Positions 23,360-35,417 of a stretch of 64,000 nucleotides of DNA are shown here, piece by piece. The DNA is from Solanum dulcamara. Its lineage: Eukaryota; Streptophyta; Magnoliopsida; Solanales; Solanaceae. The notes under the pieces were generated by a model that saw only the letters and a program-made list of their open reading frames with translations, was not told the origin of the DNA and made no database searches. The stretch is taken from the NCBI RefSeq assembly GCF_947179165.1, contig NC_077248.1, positions 9,359,256 to 9,423,255 on the forward strand. The letters run 5' to 3'. The stretch's first letter is position 1. Each line of letters begins with the position of its first letter. The position numbers and the translations under genes were made by a program.

Positions 23360-23552
23360 GTTTGCTGTTCACAAATCATATAAAAATATTTAGATATGTG
23401 TAAGAATCTTTAACCAATAATGCCATACAGCTATTGGTTGATTGAAGATCTTCTCTCTTCAATTTTGGGCTAAAACCCTTTTCCCCCAATTTCAGAACCC
23501 TTTAGATACTCATCTAGATCTCAATTTTCATACACAATTTGTTGTACAAATT

Positions 23553-26500
23553 ATGTCAAATCTGGATGTGTCTCTCGATGATTTGATCAAAAGGAACAAA
23601 AGTTCCACCAGTCGGAACCCTAGACCAAGAACAACTGGATCTGCATCCGGATCCGGATTCGGGCCCGGTCCAAGGCGTCGCTTCCCCAACCGTGCCTCCA
23701 ATCGTCCGGCACCATATTCCGTTAGAATCCTTTGTTTTATGTTCTCATTTTGTCTAATTGTATTTTGTTTGTGAATTTATTAGGTTTAAATAAGTTGAAA
23801 TGATTTTTTTTCACAGGTTCACGCACCGGAGTCTACATGGGATCACGACATGTTTGCGGAGCATGCCCCGTCGTCTGCCCGAGGGGCTGGGGTATCCGGG
23901 ATTGAGACCGGTATCAAGCTCCTCATTTCCAATTTGGATTATGGGGTTTCAAATGAAGATATCAAGGTGATATTTAAAAGCTTACCTTTTGACTCTTGTT
24001 AGCAAAATTGTTAAGTTGCTTGCTCATGTGCGTTATACAGAGTGCTGCTTATTTAGTAGAATGTTGAATAAGCATTAACTGTGATCAGCTTCAACACTGT
24101 TCATGTGTTGTTTTGGACTTGTTAAATGATACTGAACTTTGACCTAAAGGCTAACTCTTTGTGCTCATCATTAACAAATGGGAATGCACATTAGTATGCT
24201 AATCTCTGACGTTAGTATTACCTCATTTTAGTACATAAATGAGCTATAGTTGTACCCTGTGAATTACGCCCTTACCCTGGAATGAGCTTAATGATGTTAA
24301 ATACTCCCTCTAGTCCATTTTAACTAAATTTGTGAGGCAATGCACACCCATTAAGAACAAAAATTTAAAACATAACCTTTTAATCATTCTCAAACTATTC
24401 TTGAAATTAGAAATAGTTCAAAGTAAAATCATAAATATGAGCAATTAACTCTCTTGAACTTTATCATCTAGAAAATGTAAATGAAGGGTAAAAATGGAAG
24501 AAATTTCCAACCACTTTCTTGAACATGGAACAATTAACTTAGTTTGTACATTGAAAAAAGGCTCAAAATCTAAATTATTATGGACTAGAGGGAGTTATGT
24601 TTTCAGTGACAAGAATAGTTTTCCCTTTGTGGAAGGATATATTATGATGTAGCAACAGTTGAATTGCATTGCATAAAGTCATGGAGTTAGCCTTCTGTTG
24701 TTGCAATGACATGAACTTAATGTAGAAATTTATAGTTTCCAAAAAGGGGGGAAAGAAAAAGAAATGCTGAGTTTGATTATATGATTAAAGATAGCTAGAA
24801 GCTAATATTTTGTCCCTGGATGTTACAACATGACAGATATATGCATCTAGCTATTTTCAAGTTAATTGAAGAGTTTAACCATGATTAAGAACGATAGATG
24901 TATGCATCTCCTTGTGTCTTCTACTTCTGTCTAGTGATAGTTTTGTGTCTGCTTGAGTTTTGTCAGAGACCCTTTCTTGCTCTTTATAATTTTGGGTAAT
25001 TGACAAGTGAGGCTTGCTCAGTTGGTTAAGCACCTCCACCCACGACCGGTAGGTCCTGGGTTCGAGTCACACTGGAGGGGAAGTGTGGAAACACTATAAA
25101 TCCTTCAAAATGGGGGGTAAAAAAAAAGAAAAAAAAAAGAAAATTTTTTTTTTGGGTAATTGATCTCCGCCTCATAAAGTCGGCAAATGGCATTCTCTGG
25201 CTGTAACTCCCCTTCCTAAAGAAAAGAACTAAAAGAATGAAAGCTTGAAATCTAATGCCTTCCTTGTGGTGTTTTTATAGGAGCTTTTCTCAGAAGCTGG
25301 TGATATAAAGCGTTACTCTATTCATTATGACAAGAGTGGAAGATCAAAGGTATTCACAAATTTGTTGTGTATAGTTTGGCAAGAATAAGTTGCTTCGGAA
25401 GTTTCCATAAGCCCTTGTAGTAACAAAAGATTATCTTTTTAAGGGAACTGCGGAAGTAATCTTTTCACGTCGAAGGGATGCAGAGGCAGCTATCAAGAGA
25501 TACAACAATGTTCAGCTAGATGGGAAGCCCATGAAAATTGAGTTTGCTGGAACAAATATTGCTCCTCCTGCTCTTCCTCCAATTAGAAATCGTTTATATG
25601 GAAATCCAAATCCTGCTCCAAGAAGGTATATTTTCGGTTGTTGATAGATCTTTATCTTCCACTTTTTATCCAAAATTTGTATGGTATTTCTCAGCTACTG
25701 TATGCTCCATGTACTCAATTTGTTGAGCTTCACCCAGCTTGGGACCACTATATCCAACATTTTGCTTTTATCAAATATTTTAAGTTACCACTTTGTGTAT
25801 ATAGTGGAGAGATAAGTCGATCCTTCAGGGTGGCCTAGTGGTTTGAGCTTGGGACTTCCATGTTGGAGGTCTTAACTTTGAAATCCCTTGCCAGCGAAAG
25901 CAAGGTATTTGCCTTCTGGGTCGAGCTCGTCTCATCAAGCTTACCTAGTGCGAGTTACCTCTCATATGTAGTTTGCAAGCTATTTCATAGGAGCGGGAGT
26001 TTTACCCCGTGAGCACCCAAAAGGGTAGCGGCTGTGGGTTTCCCTTGTCATAAAAAAAATGTGGAAGATAAGTCGTCGAAAAAATGAAATATTGAAGTTA
26101 AATGAGGAATGTGAATCTATCATTGTGATTACAGCTTCTTGTACTGTATGCTAAAATGAATGGATCATTTGTGTGAGTTAACTCCTTATATGGTTGCTAT
26201 GGAATGTCAGGTAATAGATTATGGCGGTCATTGCACAGGTTGTGTGATTGTTTGCTTGATTCAAAACCTAGCATGTTGTTTTAATAGTGAATTTTCAAAT
26301 ATTATGCCCCTGCCACCATAATCTATTTTCAGAACTGTTTACCCCCCTTGAATTATTCTCGAGTTTTGTAAAATCTCCCCAATCTGTCTTATTTTCCAGT
26401 CATTCTAAAATCTGCTGAAGGTAAGAAACTGGCTTTGGTTGGACCAAACTTCACCTATGATTGCCTTTTTTTTTGTTTAGATTGAAAATATCAGGATATA

Positions 26501-29500
26501 ACTACTTTAGAGAATCATTACCCAACCAATTGTCTCCACAAAAAGAAGTTTTCATCCTATTCCCACCTTTGATATCAACTCTGTTTTTGAGATTGGCTAC
26601 ATGTTCCTGATAGACTTCCACAGGCATACCACTCCACATAATGAGAAGTGACAGTTTTTGTTGTCCAAGGATCTCCATTGCCATATTTTTCCTGGATGAT
26701 TTTGTTCTGCAGTGGTTGATCATCCGCAACCATTTCATAAGCAGACCATGATTGTGCTTTCTCAGGTTTCTCATCCCTATCACTCCTTTGTTTTTTTCGG
26801 TCAAAGTAAAATTCTATTCAACCAAGTATTAAACGTTTATACACATCCAGCTCATTTTGGACTATCGAGCCAGTCTCATATTTCCTTGTATAGCTATCTA
26901 TGCTATTACAAATGAGAGCCTATACAAGATAGCTATTTAATCTTTCTAGTAGCCCTTGCCATTTACAGAATTTCTGACTCCTTATATGCAATTGCAATAC
27001 TATCTCTCAGTGTACTAAAAGGCGCGGGCATGAGGCGAGATGTTTTATGCAGTACGGGGAAAGGCATAAGTCCCATGGATCTACGGGGCGTATATCTCAT
27101 CTATCTTTAATTTTATAATTTTATTTCTAAGAAACTAAGCAAAAATAAATATTTCAATAATTCTGCAAATAAATCGCTAATAATACAAAAGAAATTGTAA
27201 TTGTTATTTGAGAAAGGTAACAACACTAAAGTTGATCATAGCCGAGATAATCTTTAAGATAAAATCATCTTCCATCTCCACATTTACTAGTCCTTCCCAC
27301 ATATATGCACTGGTTATTGTTTATATATTTGAAACAAGGAAATGATAAAAAGAGTAAGAGTAATAACAAAAAAAAGGAATAAAGTTGCCTAAGGAACATA
27401 ATTCTATGAATCTCTATCATATTAGTTTGATGCACAATTATCTAAAAAATTATTTATGGCAGTGTCGTTTTCTATGAGAGTTGCTTTATTTACTTATATA
27501 TTTTAGGAAAAAATTGCTACAATCTAAAAATATGATTGCATAACTTATAAATATCATTATACCCATAATAAAAATTATGATTTATAGCAAAATTACTTTA
27601 AAAACAATAAAAATCAAAATTCACGCCAGGTACGTTTTACGTCTGTGACTTGCGTATTTACGCTTGGGGCTTACGCTCCAAATTCTGGGGCTAGCGTTTT
27701 TCGTAGCCTCGACCCAAAAACCTTTTTGAAAACACTGCTATCTCTCTAATCGGTGGAGTAGCAGTTGTGCTTCTGAACTGAAATCTTCTTGCATTCCTTT
27801 CCATCCAAACCTGGTATACAGTCGCAGCTAGTAGAAATTCCAGGATGGTTGCTATTTGTCAATTGTTGTTCATGTGATTGTTTAGCCATTCAAGTTCATT
27901 GGTCTCCTTTTGACAAATGACTGTCTCCTTGTTTGGAGGAACTCCCTTCTCAAGCCATCAATTATCTTTTTGACACTAAGTATAAAGAATAAAGACATCA
28001 TATAAGTAGGCAATGCATAAGTATTGACCCTTTCACCTTATTAGTTACTTCTCACATCTTTCCAATACCCCATTCTAGATATCTTTTGATTTGCTTTCAG
28101 CTCCCAATGGCATTCCCAAGATGTGGTTGGCAGGGTTCCCAATTCACTTCCGAGAATTTTTGCTAGGCTTTGCATCCATTCCACCTTATTCACAGGATAA
28201 AGTTGACTTCTTCTCCAATTTTTATATAGACCAGAAGTGCCTGCAAAAAATATGAGAATCACCCTCAGGTACATCATCAGTTTCTCCCTGTCAGTATCAC
28301 AAAAAATAAAAGTATCGTCTGCATATTGCAAATGAGTTATCTCCTGCCAGTTGTTAATCCCCTTATCCATCTATTAGACTCTGCTGTTTTCAACATATCA
28401 TTTACCCCTCCATGACAATACCCAGTCTTATACCCAATGAGATGGAATAAACCTTCAGGTGTAGCTTTTATCAAAATAGGGAATCTCACCAGGCTAATGC
28501 AGAATTTGTTCCAACTGATCCACCTCCTTCAAAACCCCATCTTCTGAAGGTTTCCTTGTAGGAATTTTTGATTCACATGATTGAAAGCTTTATCAATATT
28601 AAGCTTAAATAGAATACCAGGCTTCCTACCCTTCATTCTGGCATATAGTATCCATTATTTGTCTTTGGATGAGATTTTCCTTTTTTGAACTGGGAGAAAA
28701 AGATTGTGTGAAGTTCGCAGAATTTCTTGGCAATGGTCCCAGAAAAATCTAGCAATATTATATTGCAGACAATCAATGTTAGCATAATCACACTTTTTAG
28801 GATCCTTCAATTTTTTAATCTTAAACATCTGGTATTGTTTGCGCTCTGTGTCTACTAGCATGTTATTAATCACGATGACATCTAATAAATTATGTTAAAA
28901 ATGGATGCTGCTTAGTTCGCAAGGACAGTCTGAGATATCCTTATATCCTACCTGCCTATTTTCTTAATATAGATTACTATCATTGATAATCATTTATTCA
29001 GAATAAGCACATGCATGTTTTTTGTAGCAGTAGACATTATTTTCAACTATATATATCACATTCAAATAATGTTACTAGAGTGTCTTGTTTCCCTTCATCT
29101 TCAAAACTTCTTGAAACTTTGTACATTCACCTTTGGAATTGGTTGTTCCAGGTTTTAACCGGAAGTTTTTGTTGCTTCTGATTTTTTTAATGAATTGTTT
29201 CTTACTGAAAATAAAATTTCTGTTTTTTGAAGAAAGGGGGAAGTTAAAGTGTCATTGCACTCATATTGGTTTTATGTAATTTGGTGTATTATTTTGCTCA
29301 AAAGCGAGATGATTTTTTTAATATTGGCACTAGATGAGATTAAATGAGGTTACATGGTGGATGAGGTCCCATATAACGAACCTCAACTTGTTGGCACTAA
29401 AGTGTAGTTGTTATTGATGTGTAAAGAAAATTTGATGTGGCAGTAGCAGTTTCCTCATCTCGGTGTTTAGTATTAAAATGATGATATTTTCAAGACATGT

Positions 29501-29820
29501 GGCATCTGGTGGATGGTACACCATATCAGTGAAGCTTGTTTTAGGTTGATAAGGATTTTACTTTTGATCTTCTCTCTTCAGTTTCAGCTATTCTCTTGTG
29601 TGGATATTGTGTCCTCGTCATAAATAACATTTGTAACTTTATCTTGAAATAATTTGACAGTCAACAAAGAGGTGGTGGATTTAGACGTCCTCGAGGTGGT
29701 GGTAGAGGGAGCATGAGAAAGGATGGTGGAAGGGGCAGAGGTCGCGGTGAGAACGTTTCTGCAGAAGATCTTGATGCTGAATTGGAAAAATATCACGCAG
29801 AAGCAATGCAGACAAACTGA
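23553..29820 (+). CDS. ALY/REF-type mRNA export adaptor (THO complex subunit 4-like), 5 exons
   Basis: ALY/REF proteins bind mRNA as part of TREX, contact the helicase UAP56 and hand the message to the export receptor. Exons are 23553-23720, 23817-23966, 25281-25349, 25444-25625 and 29661-29820. All junctions are GT-AG with matching phases (729 bp, 242 aa). The N-terminus [16 protein letters not shown] holds the UAP56-binding LDDLIK motif, followed by an RG/SG-rich stretch. The RRM covers about residues 87-168, with RNP2-like LLISNL (91-96) and RNP1-like [11 protein letters not shown] (126-136). The C-terminus is RGG-rich and ends [17 protein letters not shown], the second UAP56-binding motif. 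The start is the ATG opening the family N-terminus, not the in-frame ATG at 23442. Introns 2 and 4 carry transposons. Intron 4 is about 4.0 kb. Confidence 0.94.
24304..24594. mobile_element. Stowaway-like MITE in ALY/REF intron 2
   Basis: The element starts CTCCCTCTAGTCCAT and ends with the perfect inverse ATGGACTAGAGGGAG. The left flank is TA. The right flank is TTA, so the TA duplication is present with one extra T. At 291 bp with CTCCCTC ends, it fits Stowaway (Tc1/mariner) MITEs. Confidence 0.85.
25004..25149 (+). mobile_element. tRNA-derived SINE in ALY/REF intron 2
   Basis: A tRNA-like head carries box A (TTGCTCAGTTGGTTAAGC) and box B (GGGTTCGAGTCA). The body AGTGTGGAAACACTATAAAT follows, then an A-rich tail. 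The 14-bp duplication TTTTGGGTAATTGA flanks it at 24990-25003 and 25150-25163. It lies 131 bp before the exon 3 acceptor. Confidence 0.88.
25820..26060 (+). mobile_element. Second SINE family in ALY/REF intron 4
   Basis: The head GGTGGCCTAGTGGTTTGAGC resembles a tRNA box A, with a degenerate box B further on (TCTTAACTTTGAAATC). The body ends GGGTTTCCCTTGTCAT and an A tract. The flanks GTGGAGAGATAAGTCG (25804-25819) and GTGGAAGATAAGTCG (26061-26075) form a TSD with a one-base indel. Confidence 0.82.
26270..28875 (-). pseudogene. Decayed L1-type LINE (reverse transcriptase) in ALY/REF intron 4, rearranged
   Basis: On the minus strand, 28690-28390 encodes [20 protein letters not shown] and [19 protein letters not shown]. 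28370-28041 encodes [20 protein letters not shown] with the YADD catalytic motif. 28035-27950 continues [14 protein letters not shown] and LRREFL. 27940-27738 and, beyond a MITE, 27007-26815 give the C-terminal region ([30 protein letters not shown]) and an A-rich end. A further block at 26804-26290 ([38 protein letters not shown]) is the central part that should lie before the C-terminal region. Many stops and frameshifts are present. It is in antisense orientation to the host gene. Confidence 0.85.
27008..27737. mobile_element. hAT-type MITE inside the L1 remnant
   Basis: The ends are CAGTGTACTAAAAGGCG and the inverse of CAAAAACCTTTTTGAAAACACTG, that is CAGTGTTTTCAAAAAGG. The perfect 8-bp duplication CTATCTCT lies at 27000-27007 and 27738-27745. 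At 730 bp without coding potential, it is a non-autonomous hAT element. It splits the LINE C-terminal coding region, so it arrived later. Confidence 0.9.
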
Positions 29821-31827
29821 CATTCTTGATGTGTAGTAACATGTGCAAGCATTGACAGGATCGAAAATTAATCTTTTCATGAATTGGTATAAACGATTCT
29901 TGGAGAAGTCTGATGCAGATTCTGGGGAAAAGACTGAAAGGTGCAGAGCCTATGTACTGCTGGAAAACCTTAAAACTTGTATGTTAAGAGTGCTTGGTAT
30001 TAATTATCTTCTTCAGCTTTAAGCATTTGATGGTGTAGAACTCTTGCCTTGTATGCGCTCTGTATTTTCTTGCTATTGCTTTGCCTTGTGTTTGTCTTTA
30101 TGTAAAACAAATTGCTGAGAAATTCCTTACTTTCAAAAACCGATTGCTAGAGTAGTTGTGAAATTATGTTTGGTGGTTGGTGTTGGTGTATCTTTTGATT
30201 ATATCCCAGAGCTACTGAGTCTGGTTGGACGCTCCGAGGCAAGGTAAGTGAAGGGTAGGTATTTCAGGTGTCATTGTAATTTTTGCAGCTGCTGGAGAGG
30301 GAGGTCCTAGTCATCTCATCTCATCTGCCATTAGGTATAGATCTACCATTGTTGAAGCTTCTATGGAAAAGTGATATCTGCAGAAATTTAAAATTGTAAA
30401 TCATCAAAGTCTGAAATGTGATGGCTCGTTTGATAAAATTTCTGTTTGAATCCCGAATTACTTAAGTCGGCCTCAAGATAATCTACGTAGCAGCCCAAGC
30501 AAAGCTCATGAAAAAAAAAATATTTATTTTTTATTATGTTATTTAGTTTCTATGTATAATCATTATGCATTTATACATGATAACAATTAAGTACTATAAG
30601 TTATTTTGTTTAGAATGATGAAATATTTTTTGAGCTAAGGCCCGTAAAAGTACACCATGGAAATGTCAAAGTTCACATGAGAAAATCAGGTAGAGCTGGT
30701 TCCCAAATATTGTTACCACCACAGTAGAAATAAGTATTTTCTCCATTCATTTTTATTTATTTAATTTAAAAATTTACATAATTGGTATAAATATTATATT
30801 ATAATATTCATATTAATTCAATGTTTATAAAAAGTTAATATTAAAGATAAAAATATTTTTTTAATAAATTAAAAATAACAAGTAAAACTGAAAATATTTT
30901 TAAAAATTAATGGAAGGATTAATATACAAGAACCAGCGTTTATCTCAACTTTTCATTGGACCGAATATCGGCGCCTACTATTGAAGTCGGCTGGCGACAG
31001 TTGAATATTAGATGGGCGTACATTTCAATGAAACGGCTTTGCACGTTTTCTTTCCACAAAGTATGGAAGGTTTTCAATATTTAGTCAACATCAATTAATA
31101 CAATTTTGATATATTTTTAAATTGAACTTATTTTTAAAAATTAAGATGTATTTTTTATAAATATTTTTAATAGTTTTTTGATATAAAATTTTTTGTATTA
31201 AAACAAGGTAAAATTAAAAAAATATCATTAATATCTTCTTAATTATATGAAATATTATTTATTTTGACATAAAAAAAAAATATAAGAGCATCACTTATTG
31301 AAACAAAGAGAGTTTTTATAGTATTCTTTTTTATTAAAAGGTGAAAATCATTTAGTTTCCTCAATTTTACTTAAAATTAAGTGGATGTTTGATCATAAAA
31401 TTAAATATTATTTATTTTATTTATAATTTTTAAATTAGAATTGCGCTGGCTTTATTTTTTTTAAATAATATTTAAAAATTATTTTAAAAAAATATAATTT
31501 ATACCCTAATTTCTAAGTAGATAATCACATAACGTCATAGGTTGAATTGATTTTCATCAAATTATGAATATCTTCGGTGGTGGAAAATATGAAATATTAA
31601 ACTAACTTGACATTAATATTTTATTTGAATTTTCTATTTTATTATAACTTTCAAAATCAAAATAACAAATTAATTAATTTGAAATCAAAATCTAAAATTG
31701 TTGTATTAATTCAAGTTTATTTGATTTGAATTTGAATTTAAAATTTACAATTTCGAAAAAGAAAATTTTCAAATTAAAGTTTTCAAGAGATCTAACGGTA
31801 GTCGACATACTAATTAATTAGGTGTTT
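29821..31827. other. Intergenic region between ALY/REF and HSP70
   Basis: The first 200-300 bases are the probable ALY/REF 3' UTR. The middle and right part are strongly AT-rich with no coding frame and no defined repeat. The HSP70 promoter elements begin at 31828. Confidence 0.55.
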
Positions 31828-31842
31828 AGAACATTCTAGAAT
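31828..31842 (+). promoter_or_regulatory. Perfect heat-shock element of the HSP70 gene
   Basis: aGAAcaTTCtaGAAt has three alternating 5-bp nGAAn units without mismatch, the binding site of trimeric heat-shock factors. It lies 24 bp upstream of the TATA box. Confidence 0.85.
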
Positions 31843-31865
31843 ACAAAACTATTTTGATCTCACAC

Positions 31866-31872
31866 TATAAAA
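31866..31872 (+). promoter_or_regulatory. TATA box of the HSP70 gene
   Basis: TATAAAA sits about 104 bp upstream of the ATG at 31976 and just downstream of the heat-shock element, so transcription should start near 31895-31905. Confidence 0.8.
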
Positions 31873-31975
31873 CCTTCATCTTTTCTTTCTATGTTCTCTC
31901 TCGAAAAACCCTAGTTATTCATCGCTTTCTTTCAGCTCCTCTTCCCCAAGACTAGACGACACTAAACGAAAAGAT

Positions 31976-34900
31976 ATGGCCGGCAAGGGAGAAGGGCCGG
32001 CGATCGGAATCGATCTCGGAACTACATACTCATGCGTCGGTGTATGGCAACATGATCGTGTGGAAATCATTGCCAATGATCAAGGTAACAGAACGACGCC
32101 GTCCTACGTTGGTTTCACTGATTCTGAGCGTCTCATTGGTGATGCTGCCAAAAATCAGGTCGCAATGAACCCTATCAACACAGTTTTTGGTAAGATCTCT
32201 TTCTGCTTTTTTATTATTGTATATTTTTACTTAGTTTTGTTCTATTTGATAGATCCACGATGTTACTATCCGTCTTTGGATTTCGATCTGTTGATTTGAA
32301 GTGAATTAGTCGTCCGAATTATGTATAGTGTTAAATTTTTATTTTGAATTGTTACTTCAGTTCAGTACTGCGCCTTTGAATCGGTTAAGTTAGATGTAAA
32401 ACTAGATCTATAATTTGGACTACTTTGATTGTTTATTGTGAACGTTTATTTGATTATGTAGCATCTTTGAAGAATGTATGGCAGTAATTGTTTAGGCAAG
32501 CAGCAGCTATTTATTAAGTGACTCCACCTTTACCCACTTAAAAGTTACTCCCTCCACATCAATTTATTTGCCTAGTTTTGATTTGGACCAGAGTTTTAGA
32601 AATTAATGAAGACATTTGAATCATGGGGTCTTAAACTAAAGATTTGTGGAATGTACCTGAAAGCCCTGGTTAAGGTAAAGAACAAAACTAGAACAAAAGA
32701 GTTGTCAAAGTAAAGAAACATTCCTTTTTAAATGGGCTAAGGTGAGTTCTTTTTTAAACAGGAAAGCAAAAGGCAAATTAATTTTGGGGGAAACTGTGAT
32801 TTCATTTTCTGTTGTCAGCCAAGCTTGTTAAGATGTAAATCAGGATATAGTATGTACTTGTTATATTTAGTGAACTTGAATAGTTTAATTTGAAGATGAG
32901 TTAATGTATATTTTGCCTTCTCATACCATTTTGAAATTTTGTTACTTTTTAAAGATAGAAACCTGAATCAATAACAAACGAATTTTCTTGTGGGATTGTC
33001 TTGCTTATAAGATTCCTGATGAGCACGGTTAAAACTTGGTTATTCAGTGATGGTATTGTTATTAAGAAAAAAATAATTTTTGGTTTGATTATAGGCATTT
33101 TAATGTATTACTGTTATGTGAAATTCTTTGAAGTTTTTATGTTTGTTTGGACCACAACTCGCATAATTATCTAGGTTTTTTGTTTCAGTTTCTTGATAAC
33201 AACATTGTTTAGTTGTCGACCAAAACAGCATTTTTTAATTGTTGACCTGAATTTGTTCACCATGCAGATGCTAAAAGGTTGATTGGTAGGAGATTTAGTG
33301 ACTCTTCTGTGCAGAGTGACATGAAGTTATGGCCATTTAAGGTCATTCCTGGTTCTGGTGATAAGCCCATGATTGTTGTCAACTACAAGGGTGAGGAGAA
33401 GCAGTTTTCTGCTGAGGAGATCTCATCTATGGTGCTCATTAAGATGAAAGAGATTGCTGAAGCTTTCCTTGGATCAACTGTTAAGAATGCCGTGGTTACT
33501 GTTCCAGCCTACTTCAATGACTCTCAACGCCAGGCCACCAAGGATGCTGGTGTTATTTCAGGCCTAAATGTGATGCGTATTATCAATGAACCTACAGCAG
33601 CTGCTATTGCTTATGGTCTTGATAAGAAGGCAACCAGTGTTGGTGAGAAGAATGTGCTCATCTTTGATCTTGGTGGTGGTACATTTGATGTCTCTCTTCT
33701 CACAATTGAGGAAGGTATCTTTGAGGTGAAAGCCACTGCTGGAGACACCCACCTTGGAGGTGAGGACTTTGACAACAGGATGGTGAATCATTTTGTTCAG
33801 GAATTCAAAAGGAAGAACAAAAAGGATATCAGTGGTAATCCTAGGGCACTCAGGAGGTTGAGAACTGCATGTGAGAGGGCAAAGAGGACACTTTCATCCA
33901 CTGCTCAGACTACCATTGAAATTGACTCTCTGTATGAGGGTATTGATTTTTACTCCACCATCACACGTGCTAGATTTGAAGAGCTTAACATGGATCTGTT
34001 TAGGAAGTGTATGGAACCAGTTGAGAAGTGTTTGAGGGATGCTAAGATGGATAAGAGCACGGTACATGATGTCGTTCTGGTTGGTGGTTCTACTAGAATC
34101 CCAAAGGTTCAACAACTTTTGCAGGACTTTTTCAATGGGAAGGAGCTTTGCAAGAGCATCAACCCTGATGAGGCCGTTGCTTATGGTGCTGCAGTGCAAG
34201 CTGCAATTTTGAGTGGTGAGGGTAACGAAAAGGTGCAGGACCTTTTGCTGTTGGATGTTACACCTCTGTCCCTTGGTCTGGAAACTGCTGGTGGTGTCAT
34301 GACTGTGTTGATTCCCAGAAACACCACTATCCCAACCAAGAAGGAGCAGGTCTTCTCAACCTACTCTGACAACCAGCCCGGTGTGTTGATTCAAGTGTAT
34401 GAAGGTGAGAGAACAAGAACCAGGGACAACAACTTGCTCGGCAAATTTGAGCTCTCTGGTATCCCTCCTGCCCCCAGGGGAGTTCCTCAAATTACAGTGT
34501 GCTTTGACATCGATGCCAATGGTATCTTAAATGTTTCTGCTGAGGATAAGACCACCGGACAGAAGAACAAGATTACCATCACTAATGACAAGGGCAGACT
34601 CTCAAAGGAGGAGATCGAGAAGATGGTTCAGGAAGCAGAGAAGTACAAATCTGAGGATGAGGAGCACAAGAAGAAGGTTGAAGCAAAGAATGCTTTGGAG
34701 AACTACGCCTACAATATGAGGAACACAGTAAAGGATGAGAAGATTGCATCCAAACTATCTGCTGATGACAAGACTAAGATTGAGGATGCCATTGAGCAAG
34801 CCATCCAGTGGCTCGATGGTAACCAGCTTGCTGAGGCTGATGAGTTTGAGGACAAAATGAAGGAGCTTGAGAGTCTCTGCAACCCAATCATTGCGAAAAT

Positions 34901-34997
34901 GTACCAGGGGGCAGGTGGCGACGGTGGTGCCATGGATGATGAAAGTCCTGCTCCTAGCGGCAGCGGTGCTGGTCCCAAGATTGAGGAGGTGGACTAA
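31976..34997 (+). CDS. Cytosolic heat-shock protein 70 (HSC70 type), 2 exons
   Basis: This is an ATP-driven chaperone of cytosol and nucleus that binds unfolded segments with J-domain partners. Exons are 31976-32189 and 33268-34997 (1944 bp, 647 aa). The only intron (1078 bp) splits the Asp codon of [10 protein letters not shown], a common intron site in plant cytosolic HSP70 genes. The signatures are IDLGTTYS (12-19), [14 protein letters not shown] and [14 protein letters not shown] in the ATPase domain, then the substrate-binding domain and a Gly-rich lid ending [12 protein letters not shown] is the cytosolic mark that binds TPR co-chaperones. The length is normal and no residue looks damaged. 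A heat-shock element and TATA box lie upstream, so heat induction is likely. The N-terminus [19 protein letters not shown] is typical of solanaceous HSC70s. Confidence 0.97.
32548..32640. repeat. One-sided MITE-like fragment in the HSP70 intron
   Basis: CTCCCTCCACATCAATTTAT followed by TTGCCTAG resembles the end of a common plant MITE, but no matching inverted end was found downstream. It is probably a broken copy. Confidence 0.35.
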
Positions 34998-35317
34998 GTT
35001 GGTGCTTCCTATATTGTTTTTGATTTCATATGTTTAGAGACCTGCAATTTTTGTTTCAAAGATTCTGCATAGTAGTTGGTTTATAGCAGAAACTTTATTA
35101 TATCTTTTACTTTCTGCAATGAAGTACAATCTTTTATGTCGTAGTAGTATATTTCCATTTCTCAAAATATTGCTCTTTACCATGGCTGCTTCTCACAGCC
35201 TTTTCATTGTATCTAATCAGTAGTTTGATCTCAACTCATATGGAGTAACAAATATCATTCCTATTGTTTCACCTCAATTCTCCATGCATACTTATATCTC
35301 ACTTAACTGGAAAAATC

Positions 35318-35417
35318 CCTAAGTTTCTCAAACTTAAACAAAAACATCCCTCTGTTAACTCCTCCATCTACATTTAACAGATGTATTGTTTTTAGTTAGG
35401 TTTGAGAAACTTACGGG
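35318..35417. repeat. Fold-back repeat
   Basis: Left arm CCCTAAGTTTCTCAAACTTA (35318 on) and right arm GGTTTGAGAAACTTACGGG (to 35417) pair over about 28 bp with a few mismatches around a 42-bp loop that itself contains CTGTTAA/TTTAACAG. It is probably a very short MITE, without a clear TSD. Confidence 0.7.

Larger units (their letters stand above)
22795..23552. other. Intergenic region before the ALY/REF gene
   Basis: It holds a 37-bp SINE scrap (22950-22986) and the tRNA-Val relic (23321-23359). The last 150 bases are presumably promoter and 5' UTR of the ALY/REF gene. No TATA box was assigned. Confidence 0.5.

Noticed and set aside
24990..25163. Possible tRNA gene (box A and box B present)
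   Set aside because: The boxes belong to a SINE head. The TSD and A-rich tail show retroposition, and no cloverleaf can be completed.
32190..32299. Extension of the HSP70 first exon
   Set aside because: It is intron read-through. The family sequence stops at VF and resumes with DAKR at 33268.
33564..34199. Minus-strand frames opposite HSP70
   Set aside because: They are antisense shadows of a strongly conserved coding region.
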